Assembly: GCA_018262395.1 (NCBI GenBank)
Contig: JAGSYM010000105.1
Coordinates: 1 to 8,909 of the forward strand
Direction: 5' to 3'
Length of the DNA: 8,909 nucleotides
Source: Nitrospirota bacterium
GTDB lineage: Bacteria; Nitrospirota; Thermodesulfovibrionia; Thermodesulfovibrionales; SM23-35
Part shown: positions 1-6,279 of the stretch, one piece after another
Layout: every line of letters begins with the position of its first letter
How positions within the stretch are numbered: position 1 is the first letter of the stretch
Made by a program: the position numbers and the translations under genes
The notes under the pieces: generated by a model
Database searches by the model: none
What the model saw: the letters and a program-made list of their open reading frames with translations, nothing else
What the model was told of the DNA's origin: nothing

Positions 1-1
1 C

Positions 2-256
2 AGGATTTTACGTGGGCTCATCAAAGAACTTCAGGTTGAAGGGGTAATGAATCTTGACGACCTGAATGCACTCCCTCAGGGCTATAAAACCAAGATGCTC
101 CATGTAATCACCCATTTTCTTGACGGCTTCTTTGGTATCGATACGTACTTCTATAATCTTGTCGAAGACTCGCACTGGGTTTCAGAGGAGATGCGGCGCA
201 GAATTGCAGAAAACCCTTCTGATTTCTGGCTTTTGTCCCTTGATGCCCGTAATTGA
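2..256 (+). CDS. 3' end of an unrecognised protein gene (5' truncated by window)
   Basis: The reading frame is open from the first bases of the window and ends in TGA at 254-256, so this is the last 84 residues or so of a longer protein; the ATG at 47 is probably internal. I do not recognise the family. The visible part is soluble-looking with no membrane segment. It has an aromatic-rich stretch (HFLDGFFGIDTYFYNLVED), then a charged helix-like segment (SEEMRRRIAE), and ends FWLLSLDARN. It lies just upstream of rpsT on the same strand, separated by 64 bases that hold a weak hairpin and a promoter-like box, so the two are probably separate transcription units. An alternative is that the gene starts at the ATG at 47 and makes a 69-residue protein, but the uninterrupted frame upstream argues against this. 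Confidence 0.6.
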   Translation, partial: RILRGLIKELQVEGVMNLDDLNALPQGYKTKMLHVITHFLDGFFGIDTYFYNLVEDSHWVSEEMRRRIAENPSDFWLLSLDARN

Positions 257-268
257 TATTGATTTTAG

Positions 269-291
269 ACCATTCATTATGGTATTTTTAT
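269..291 (+). terminator. weak candidate terminator after the first gene
   Basis: A 5-base-pair inverted repeat (ACCAT, 5-base loop, ATGGT) is followed directly by ATTTTTAT. The stem is short and AT-rich, so this is a weak intrinsic terminator at best. Its position between a stop codon and the next gene is what makes it plausible. Confidence 0.25.
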
Positions 292-294
292 AAT
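289..294 (+). promoter_or_regulatory. candidate -10 box for rpsT
   Basis: A perfect TATAAT lies 26 bases before the rpsT start codon. No good -35 hexamer is found at 16-18 bases; the nearest TTGA-type sequences (TTGATA at 253, TTGATT at 259) are too far away. A start around position 300 would give a leader of about 20 bases carrying the ribosome site. The call rests on the -10 alone. Confidence 0.4.
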
Positions 295-308
295 CTATCT
301 AAACATGC

Positions 309-314
309 AGGAGG
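309..314 (+). promoter_or_regulatory. ribosome binding site fixing the rpsT TTG start
   Basis: AGGAGG sits 6 bases upstream of the TTG at 321. The next ATG in frame (residue 14, at 360) would remove the conserved N-terminus of S20, so this strong site decides for the TTG. Confidence 0.8.
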
Positions 315-320
315 TTTGAA

Positions 321-617
321 TTGCCACCAAAAGCAAGACCAAAGCAAAACCTTTCAGCGATGAAGAGGGCAAGACAGAGTATCAAACAGAACCTTCGGAA
401 CAGGGGGGTTTTGAGCAGTATTAAAACCGTCATAAAGAAGGTAGAGTCAGCAATAAGTGCAGGAAACCGTGAAGATGCAGGCAAAGCTCTGTTGCAGGCG
501 ACAAGAGCTTTGAACATGGCCGCTTCAAAAGGTGTTATCCACAAGAATACTGCTTCACGGAAAATATCCCGGCTTACACAGAAGGTGAACGCAATCCCTG
601 CAGCCGCAGCAGCTTAA
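321..617 (+). CDS. rpsT: 30S ribosomal protein S20
   Basis: 98 residues. S20 is a helical protein that binds 16S rRNA near the bottom of the 30S body and helps small-subunit assembly. The sequence shows the family pattern: a basic N-terminus rich in Lys/Arg/Gln (KQNLSAMKRARQSIKQNLRN), then TVIKKVESAISAGN and a C-terminal helix with SKGVIHKNTASRKISRL, which matches the conserved KGxIHKNxAxRKxSRL segment. It is slightly longer than many S20 proteins because of an alanine-rich tail (NAIPAAAAA). The start is TTG with an ideal AGGAGG site; weak starts are common in rpsT, whose product is translationally autoregulated in E. coli. That such control operates here is inference. Its last 44 bases are also coding for holA on the other strand. 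Confidence 0.97.
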   Translation: MPPKARPKQNLSAMKRARQSIKQNLRNRGVLSSIKTVIKKVESAISAGNREDAGKALLQATRALNMAASKGVIHKNTASRKISRLTQKVNAIPAAAAA

Positions 618-1494
618 TGAGAAGGTATTCCATCGGAAAGTTCCTTCCTGAGCTTTTTATTTCAATATCTGCCTGATTGAGAAGCCCGAAGACATTTAAC
701 AGATATTCCTGATCCTGCCGGCTCATCTTTTCATGGGAAAGACGCCCATACTGCCAGTTCAGGGCACCAATCAGGCCATAATCGTCTGAGGTTTCTTTCA
801 GGGATTTGTATATCCTGAATACGCTGTCGGCATCCTGCGCTTTGAGCGCATTGACCAGATCAAATATTCCGAATTGCCGTCCGCCGGCAACAATATCTGA
901 GATGTCATCCAGATCAATCCTCTTTTGACCGACAAAGGCGATCTTCTCGATTTCTGCTGACAAAAGTCCCAGGTCATTTCCCACAAGACTGATTAAATAC
1001 TCAACAGCCTCATCGGAGAAATCAATGCCCTTTGCTCTTACTCTCTGCTTTATCCACTGCGGTATTTCCGATTCCCTGACATCGATCGATACGGGCTTGA
1101 AGACTTTGAACTTCTCCCTCGCTTCTTTTTTCAACTCCCCGGAGTGGAGTATTACAAAGACTGAATTCTGCGCCGGCTTCGAGGCATACGCATACAGCTT
1201 TTCAATATCTTTTTTTACAAATTTCTGGATATTTCCGATCAATACCGTAAATCGTCTCCCCCCGAAAAAAGAGACGGTATTCACCACGTCCAGTATCCGT
1301 TCAAGGGGCAGATTCTCGTCTCCCTGGTTTAAAAGATCAAACACGTGGAGATTAAAATCCCGCTCAGCAACAGGCACCAGTTCTCTTATTGCTGCAAGAA
1401 CTTCCCTGTGGAGAAACGGCTCGGATGTATAAAAAAGATAGAGAGGAGACGGAAGGCCTTTACGTGTTTCGTTCATACAAGACTGAAAGCTCAT
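574..1494 (-). CDS. holA: DNA polymerase III subunit delta
   Basis: 306 residues. Delta is the clamp-loader subunit that opens the beta sliding clamp during replication. The N-terminus PLYLFYTSEPFLHREVLAAIRE matches the family's LYLLxGxExFL opening, and the middle contains RFTVLIGNIQKF, a lid region and FxLVNALKAQDADSVFRIYKSLKE, typical of the delta AAA+-like fold; no Walker A motif is expected or seen. The C-terminus (NFPMEYLLIKLLRLQG) is the conserved helical collar segment. The length is slightly short of the 330-345 common in the family. Its ATG overlaps the lptE stop (ATGA, 1491-1494) with no clear Shine-Dalgarno sequence, implying coupling to lptE; an alternative ATG lies at residue 7. 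It is the last gene of the minus-strand cluster, and its 3' end overlaps rpsT by 44 bases in antisense. Confidence 0.93.
   Translation of the reverse strand: MSFQSCMNETRKGLPSPLYLFYTSEPFLHREVLAAIRELVPVAERDFNLHVFDLLNQGDENLPLERILDVVNTVSFFGGRRFTVLIGNIQKFVKKDIEKLYAYASKPAQNSVFVILHSGELKKEAREKFKVFKPVSIDVRESEIPQWIKQRVRAKGIDFSDEAVEYLISLVGNDLGLLSAEIEKIAFVGQKRIDLDDISDIVAGGRQFGIFDLVNALKAQDADSVFRIYKSLKETSDDYGLIGALNWQYGRLSHEKMSRQDQEYLLNVFGLLNQADIEIKSSGRNFPMEYLLIKLLRLQGLRSPSV
611..662 (+). terminator. candidate rpsT terminator lying inside holA
   Basis: Just after the rpsT stop the plus strand can form a nested hairpin: AGCT at 611-614 pairs with AGCT at 651-654, GAAGG pairs with CCTTC, and an inner TTCC-ATC-GGAA closes the loop. 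TTTTTATTT follows. The stem has internal bulges so strength is uncertain. The same bases encode the end of HolA on the other strand, so this signal is constrained by two functions. Confidence 0.4.
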
Positions 1495-2156
1495 CGGAAA
1501 ATAAGTGTGGCAACAATTTCCGATGCCATGTCCCGGACAGCCCTGTCCGAGGCGAGTTCCTTGACAGCCAGGAGTTCCGTTAGGTGGCCCGAACCGGAAA
1601 AAGAGATGATGAAAGGAGACCCGATATCCTTTATCTCTTTGCTATGCCCCGAAGAATCAGTGATGGTAAAATTTCCCTTCATGATCACTTCATATTCAGT
1701 AGCTACATCTGACGTTTCAGACAGTATCCGCAGTTCAAACTGATCAATCCTTCCTTCTATCTGATGGTCAGCTCCGTGATAAACTGCAATGCCCTGTTTA
1801 AGAAATTCATCAGTTAAGGCCTTATACAGCTTATCCTGCAGTTTCGGTTCCACAGTTCTGTTTTCGATTATGCCTATGTGTATCGCCTGAAAGGGGAGAG
1901 ATGCCTTGCCGTGAAGTGTATACCCGCAGCCAAATACAGTAGATAGTAGACAGAAGATAGCAGACAGGATAACTATATCCCAAATCCAGCGATAAACAAA
2001 TCTATTGCTTGATGCATACGTCATTGCGAGCACCTGAAGGGTGCGCGGCAATCTCCTCGAAAAAAGCGAGATTGCTTCGTTACACTCGCAATGACAATCC
2101 CTATCACTGGATATGGGTATATTTTGGGTTTTAAATTTTAATTTCATGGTTTTCAT
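1491..2156 (-). CDS. lptE: LPS-assembly lipoprotein LptE, with a repeat-derived N-terminal extension
   Basis: As an open frame 221 residues. LptE is the outer-membrane lipoprotein that plugs LptD and helps place LPS on the cell surface. The mature part begins at Cys77 (VFG-CGYTLHG), the typical LptE start, followed by FQAIHIGIIENRTVEPKLQD and KALTDEFLKQG, then the SEYEV-like beta strands. Residues 57-71 are the hydrophobic signal-peptide core. The ATG at 2156 overlaps the leuS stop (ATGA) and has AGGG 5 bases upstream, but using it would put 56 residues before the hydrophobic core, of which 21-45 come from a dispersed repeat. A start at residue 45 (ATG at 2024-2022, inside the repeat, with AGGTG upstream) gives a normal 33-residue lipoprotein signal and a 177-residue protein. 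I consider the later start more likely for function. Gene order leuS-lptE-holA supports the identity. Confidence 0.87.
   Translation of the reverse strand: MKTMKLKFKTQNIPISSDRDCHCECNEAISLFSRRLPRTLQVLAMTYASSNRFVYRWIWDIVILSAIFCLLSTVFGCGYTLHGKASLPFQAIHIGIIENRTVEPKLQDKLYKALTDEFLKQGIAVYHGADHQIEGRIDQFELRILSETSDVATEYEVIMKGNFTITDSSGHSKEIKDIGSPFIISFSGSGHLTELLAVKELASDRAVRDMASEIVATLIFR
1940..1967. repeat. 14-base tandem duplication in the lptE signal-peptide region
   Basis: Two adjacent 14-base units on the plus strand, TAGATAGTAGACAG and AAGATAGCAGACAG, differ at 2 positions. On the minus strand they encode most of the hydrophobic core and the residues before the lipobox of LptE (about residues 64-73), read in two different frames because 14 is not a multiple of 3. 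Confidence 0.7.
2021..2094. repeat. 74-base palindromic dispersed element (TCATTGCGAG / CTCGCAATGA)
   Basis: The ends are perfect 10-base inverted repeats, TCATTGCGAG (2021-2030) and CTCGCAATGA (2085-2094). Inside are two further stems: CACC/GGTG with a 5-base loop (2031-2043) and GCAATCTC/GAGATTGC (2048-2055 with 2068-2075), so the element folds as a branched, cloverleaf-like structure. From memory, this sequence type is a common non-autonomous, REP/MITE-like repeat in several bacterial genomes; the copy number here cannot be seen. It lies wholly inside the open frame of lptE and carries an ATG at its left end on the minus strand. No target-site duplication is obvious. Confidence 0.8.
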
Positions 2157-4615
2157 GAATTCCCTACAACGATATTGACCAGTTTGCCCTTAACAACGAG
2201 AACCTTCCGAATTTCGCTTTTACCTATTATCTCCTGAATCCTCTGATCCGCGAGGGCGATCTTTTTCACCTCATCATCTGACATGCCGACGGGTATCATG
2301 CTTTTTGAACGAAGTTTCCCGTTTACCTGGATAACAAGCTCTATCTGCTCTTCTTTAGCAGCATCTTCATCCCATACCGGCCAGGGCTGTTCAAAGATGC
2401 TTGGCTTATTCCCAATAGCCTCCCACAGTTCTTCGGCAATATGGGGAGAAAACGGCGAAAGCAGGAGAAGCAGCTGTTCTATTGCGAACCTGAAGACAGC
2501 CTTCTCCTCTTCTGATCCCGGTTCAAATGAAGTTATTTCATTCATAAGCTCCATCATTCCGGCAATTGCGGTATTGAAATGATACTCTCGTTCTATGTCG
2601 GTTGTGACTTTTTTGACAGTCTGATGCGTTTTTCTGTAAAGGCCCGAGGCTGAAGGGTTCAATCCAGAAATATTCTGGATGGTGGAAGCTGGGATTTGGA
2701 TACTTGACTGGTTTTTATATACAATCCCCCACAACCTGTTTAAAAACCTGTATGCGCCGTCAACACCCTTGTCTGCCCATTCAAGATCTTTTTCAGGAGG
2801 AGCTGCAAAGAGGGAGAACAATCTCGATGTATCAGCTCCATACCGTTCTATCAGATAATTCGGATCAATAACATTCCCCTTGGACTTGGACATTTTTGCC
2901 CCGTCTTTGATAACCATGCCCTGTGTCAGAAGGTTCTGAAACGGTTCACTGATATGAATGAGGCCAAGGTCACGGATTACCCGTGTAAAAAACCTCGAAT
3001 AGAGAAGATGAAGAACCGCATGCTCCACTCCGCCGATATACTGGTCAACAGGCATATAGTGCTGCACTCCCGAGTCCTGACTTTTCATTTCAGACAGCAA
3101 ATCAATATCACCGTGTTTGAGGCAATAACGGATAAAATACCAGGACGAATCAACAAAAGTATCCATGGTATCGGTCTCCCGCCGGGCGTTCCCACCACAT
3201 TTCGGACACCGGGTATTCAAAAATGCCGCTGACTCAAGGAGCGGTGAGCTGCCCTTCCCGGTGATCTTCACATCTTCAGGCAGTATTACCGGCAGGTCTT
3301 TTTCCGGTACGGGAACTGCGCCGCATGTATCGCAATATATGACCGGTATAGGTGTGCCCCAGTACCGCTGACGGGAGATACCCCAATCCCTGAGTTTAAA
3401 ATTAATAACAGCTTTGCCAAGGCCCTGAGCTTCAATGAACTGAATTATCTCTTTTTTCGCACTCTCGCTGCCCATGCCGTTAAACTGTCCTGAATCGACA
3501 AGGATGCCTTCCTCCTCATATGCCTCGGAAAGCTCCGCGGGGGAGGAATGAGCTTGTGGTAGGATCACCATTTTTATTGGCAACCCGTACTTCTTTGCAA
3601 ACTCAAAGTCACGCTGGTCGTGGGCCGGAACAGACATAATGGCTCCGGTCCCGTATTCCATGAGCACAAAGTTTGCGATATAAACAGGAATTCTGTCACC
3701 ATTCAATGGGTTAACACAATAATGGCCGGTAAACAATCCTATTTTTTCTGTTTCCCTGCCATATTTTGCTTTCACGTCTTTAATCGTATCCAAATCTGTA
3801 ATGAGTTGCCGAACCACAGGATGTTCTGGTGCGATACACATAAAGGTAACGCCGAAAAGGGTATCAGGCCGTGTCGTAAAAATTCTCAGTTTCTCATTCA
3901 TTCCTTCGAGAGGAAAGTCCACTTCGACACCCTCTCCCTTGCCGATCCAGTTTTTCTGCATCAGGACTACCCTCTCAGGCCATCCCCGCAGTTCATCGCA
4001 TCCCCGCAGCAACTCTTCGGCATAATGGGTGATTCTGAAAAACCACTGCTCAAGCTTCTTCTGGACAACCGTATTGTCACAACGCCAGCATTTTTCCTCA
4101 ATGACCTGCTCGTTGGCGAGGACAGTAGCACAGGAAGGACACCAGTTCACATACGAATATTTCCTGTAGGCAAGCCCCTTTTCGAGCATCTTCAGGAAAA
4201 ACCACTGGTTCCACCGGTAGTATTCCGGGCGGCAGGTGGTTACTTCTCTTTCCCAATCATAGCTGAGTCCCATGCGGTTCAGCTGCTTTTTCATATTCAT
4301 AATGTTCTTGTATGTCCAGACAGAAGGATGTACGTTATGCTTGATTGCTGCATTTTCTGCAGGAAGTCCGAAGGCATCCCATCCCATTGGATGGAGAACA
4401 GCATACCCGCACATACTCTTATAGCGTGCTATGACATCGCCTATTGCATAATTTCTCACATGCCCCATATGGATTTCTCCGGAAGGATAGGGAAACATTT
4501 CCAGGCAATAGAATTTCTTCAGGGATGGAGTTCGCTCTGTCCTGTAAAGGTTCCTCTCAGACCAGTATGCCTGCCACTTTGATTCAACTATTTGGGGGCT
4601 GTACTTTTCTTCCAA
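2153..4615 (-). CDS. leuS: leucyl-tRNA synthetase
   Basis: 820 residues, full length for a bacterial LeuRS. It charges tRNA-Leu with leucine in the cytoplasm. Class I signatures are clear: HMGH at residues 49-52 (in PYPSGEIHMGHVRNYAIGD) and KMSKS at 574-578. Two Cys pairs at 159/162 and 176/179 form the ZN1 zinc knuckle, and a further CDTC (428-431) and CPKC (470-473) form a second likely zinc site. The CP1 editing domain is present, with TTRPDTLFG (247-255) and GTGAIMSVPAHDQRDFEFA (322-340), whose Asp is used to clear mischarged tRNA. The C-terminal domain ends VNIVVGNS. The start is TTG with GGAGG 8 bases upstream; no ATG in frame fits. Its stop overlaps the lptE ATG. It is 75 bases downstream of the lap fusion. 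Confidence 0.98.
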   Translation of the reverse strand: MEEKYSPQIVESKWQAYWSERNLYRTERTPSLKKFYCLEMFPYPSGEIHMGHVRNYAIGDVIARYKSMCGYAVLHPMGWDAFGLPAENAAIKHNVHPSVWTYKNIMNMKKQLNRMGLSYDWEREVTTCRPEYYRWNQWFFLKMLEKGLAYRKYSYVNWCPSCATVLANEQVIEEKCWRCDNTVVQKKLEQWFFRITHYAEELLRGCDELRGWPERVVLMQKNWIGKGEGVEVDFPLEGMNEKLRIFTTRPDTLFGVTFMCIAPEHPVVRQLITDLDTIKDVKAKYGRETEKIGLFTGHYCVNPLNGDRIPVYIANFVLMEYGTGAIMSVPAHDQRDFEFAKKYGLPIKMVILPQAHSSPAELSEAYEEEGILVDSGQFNGMGSESAKKEIIQFIEAQGLGKAVINFKLRDWGISRQRYWGTPIPVIYCDTCGAVPVPEKDLPVILPEDVKITGKGSSPLLESAAFLNTRCPKCGGNARRETDTMDTFVDSSWYFIRYCLKHGDIDLLSEMKSQDSGVQHYMPVDQYIGGVEHAVLHLLYSRFFTRVIRDLGLIHISEPFQNLLTQGMVIKDGAKMSKSKGNVIDPNYLIERYGADTSRLFSLFAAPPEKDLEWADKGVDGAYRFLNRLWGIVYKNQSSIQIPASTIQNISGLNPSASGLYRKTHQTVKKVTTDIEREYHFNTAIAGMMELMNEITSFEPGSEEEKAVFRFAIEQLLLLLSPFSPHIAEELWEAIGNKPSIFEQPWPVWDEDAAKEEQIELVIQVNGKLRSKSMIPVGMSDDEVKKIALADQRIQEIIGKSEIRKVLVVKGKLVNIVVGNS

Positions 4616-4616
4616 A

Positions 4617-4630
4617 CTACATTCCTCCTC
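4617..4630 (-). promoter_or_regulatory. leuS ribosome site containing an ATG-TAG start-stop
   Basis: On the minus strand GAGGAGG is followed by AATGTAGT and then the TTG start of leuS. GGAGG to TTG is 8 bases, an ideal distance. Between them is ATG directly followed by TAG (4622-4617), a minimal start-stop element, though only 1 base from GGAGG. Confidence 0.6.
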
Positions 4631-4690
4631 TGATCATTCGAGCGGTATTATATCAAAAAGAGCGGACCAAAAAATTGAGAGAAATACGGG

Positions 4691-5878
4691 TTAAACGGAA
4701 AGGTTTAGCTGATACGTGCTCCATTGCTGACACTGGGCACATCTTCCTGACCATTCAGCGGCAGTATGCTTGCAGTGACTGCACCGGTAAGACAGGCTGA
4801 AAGCACATGCATTGGATTCCAAAGCCTTTTTGTATTCCTGTGCAGCCTTTTCGATCTGATTCCGCTTGATATAGAGATTTCCGAGAAGCTGGTGCATTTC
4901 CGGATAAACAACACCGCCGGTATCAATGGAGGTCATTATTTCGAATGCATCATCGATCATTTCGAGCCGGTAATGGAGTCTTCCAAGGAAAAACTTGACA
5001 ACAGGGTCCTGCGGATTCTTTAAAATGTTGTTCTTATAGATCCTGATGAGTCTGAGCGGTTCACCCACACTGATCAGCAGGGGGACAAAATCCTTCTCGA
5101 GTCTGAGCACGGTCCGGAATGCCTTTTTTGCCTTTTCGAGGTCTCCATTTTCGAGACTGTATCTTCCGTATTCGTACTTATAGCCGACAAGATTCTGCCG
5201 TTCCCGATTTTTGTCTTTCTCGGTATGCTCATTCTTGAGAATGGTCTTCTGCACAAAGACAAGATCATCCCACTTCTCCAGCTTCTCAAGGATGTCTCTT
5301 TTTTTGTACAGGGCGGACAGGTTCTTGTCGTCGATTTCGAGAATCTCTTCGATGTACCTAAGGGCATTTGGCCATCGAGCCGTCTTTTCCATGAGTCTTT
5401 CAAGAGAGAACAGAACCTCGATATTTTTTGGATTGAGATCCCATGCCCGCTGATAGTTTTCTCGCGCCGTTTGAAAATCGTCTTCAGACAGTGCTATATC
5501 TCCGAGCTGAAGCAATGCATTAAAGTGCTCAGGATCTTCCGCTAAAACTTCTGTAAAAAGCGCCTTGGCTTCGGGGAGATTGTGATGAGCAAAGAGATGA
5601 TTGAGGGCCTTTGCATATAATTCCTGGATCTTTGCGCCGCGCTTCTGTTTTTTTTGGAGCTGCAGGTTGTTCACATATCGTTTTGTATCTCTCACCACAA
5701 AGATGAAGAGCATGGCAAGCGCTCCGATCGCGATCGAAAGGAGAATGAGGGCTATGGTTGGTGTTTCATAAACATTGCCGAAGGGGACCGTGACTGTCGT
5801 GGATTTTTGATTATGGATAGCAAAAAGCGCAAGTACCGCCAGGAAGAGGACAAATATGAAAACAAGCAGTTTACTCAT
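4691..5878 (-). CDS. fused LapA-LapB-like membrane TPR protein with C-terminal metal-binding module
   Basis: 395 residues. The N-terminal ~75 residues look like a LapA (YciS/DUF1049) domain: membrane segment 3-21, HNQKSTTVTVPFG turn, second membrane segment 41-62, then a basic, coiled-coil-like linker. Residues ~83-355 are TPR helices of the LapB (YciM) type, including KALFTEVLAEDPEHFNALLQ, YQRAWDLNPKN and FLGRLHYRLEMIDDAFE. The C-terminus carries CxxC pairs (Cys366/369 and Cys380/383, in YRCSHCK and GRCAQCQQWSTYQ), the rubredoxin-like site of LapB. In E. coli LapA and LapB are separate neighbouring genes; LapB guides LpxC to FtsH and so limits LPS synthesis. The TPR part is shorter than E. 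coli LapB (389 in total), and ISVGEPLRLIRIYKN near residue 270 looks like a missing TPR unit. It starts 11 bases after rsfS with no clear ribosome site, so coupling is likely. The role is inferred. Confidence 0.85.
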   Translation of the reverse strand: MSKLLVFIFVLFLAVLALFAIHNQKSTTVTVPFGNVYETPTIALILLSIAIGALAMLFIFVVRDTKRYVNNLQLQKKQKRGAKIQELYAKALNHLFAHHNLPEAKALFTEVLAEDPEHFNALLQLGDIALSEDDFQTARENYQRAWDLNPKNIEVLFSLERLMEKTARWPNALRYIEEILEIDDKNLSALYKKRDILEKLEKWDDLVFVQKTILKNEHTEKDKNRERQNLVGYKYEYGRYSLENGDLEKAKKAFRTVLRLEKDFVPLLISVGEPLRLIRIYKNNILKNPQDPVVKFFLGRLHYRLEMIDDAFEIMTSIDTGGVVYPEMHQLLGNLYIKRNQIEKAAQEYKKALESNACAFSLSYRCSHCKHTAAEWSGRCAQCQQWSTYQLNLSV

Positions 5879-5889
5879 ACAAGATGCAG

Positions 5890-6276
5890 TTAATCCGGTT
5901 GAATTCTCTTAGCATCGATCCATAGCTTTTCTAATTCATAGAATGCCCGCATCTCCTCTTCAAAGATATGGATAATAACATCTCCGTAATCCATGAGTAT
6001 CCAGTGGCAATAACGCAGTCCTTCAACTCTGAGGAGTCCGACTCCCTCCGCATTCAGTTTCTCTTCAACATATTCTTCGATTGCTTTTACCTGGGGGGTG
6101 CTCTCTCCTGAGCAGATTACGAAATAATCTGCAATGGTTGTAATACCCTGCAAATCGAGGATAATGACATTTTTCGCTTTCTTGTCGAGTGCCGCCCTTG
6201 CCGCAACAAAGGCCTTATCCTTGCTTTCTAAAGGTAATCCCTCCCTTCTATTATGACGATAAATAAAGCCACCCAC
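5890..6276 (-). CDS. rsfS: ribosomal silencing factor RsfS
   Basis: The open frame is 128 residues; the family is usually 105-120. RsfS binds ribosomal protein L14 and blocks subunit joining, lowering translation when nutrients are short. The family core is clear: KNVIILDLQGITTIADYFVICSG, then STPQVKAIEEYVEEKL, and HWILMDYGDVIIHIF...FYELEKLW. The start is uncertain. The GTG at 6276 lies beside the dispersed repeat and has only a poor ribosome site; its first 15 residues do not look like RsfS. Family members typically begin M-(E/D)-x-K-x-K-A, which aligns with the TTA codon at 6231-6229 (Leu16, then ESKDKAFVAARAALDKK). That TTA is 8 bases from a strong GGGAGGG site. It follows nadD and precedes the lap fusion; nadD-rsfS adjacency is common. 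Confidence 0.92.
   Translation of the reverse strand: MGGFIYRHNRREGLPLESKDKAFVAARAALDKKAKNVIILDLQGITTIADYFVICSGESTPQVKAIEEYVEEKLNAEGVGLLRVEGLRYCHWILMDYGDVIIHIFEEEMRAFYELEKLWIDAKRIQPD
6239..6247 (-). promoter_or_regulatory. strong ribosome site in rsfS without a standard start codon after it
   Basis: AAGGGAGGG on the minus strand is the best Shine-Dalgarno sequence in the region. In the rsfS frame the following codons are TTA, CCT, TTA, GAA, with no ATG, GTG or TTG. The second TTA (6231-6229) is at the ideal 8-base distance from GGAGG and coincides with the expected RsfS N-terminus. Confidence 0.55.
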
Positions 6277-6279
6277 TCG

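Noticed and set aside
299..544. Minus-strand open frame (81 codons) opposite rpsT with a hydrophobic stretch
   Set aside because: The rpsT frame is certain; the hydrophobic look is the complement of Lys-rich codons.
2021..2094. Possible tRNA or small structured RNA because of the cloverleaf-like fold
   Set aside because: It has no anticodon arm, T-loop sequence or CCA context, and the perfect 10-base terminal inverted repeats fit a dispersed palindromic repeat instead.
3620..4582. Long plus-strand open frame (320 codons) opposite leuS
   Set aside because: It lies wholly inside leuS in antisense and shows no domain or ribosome site; the conserved LeuRS motifs prove the minus strand is coding.
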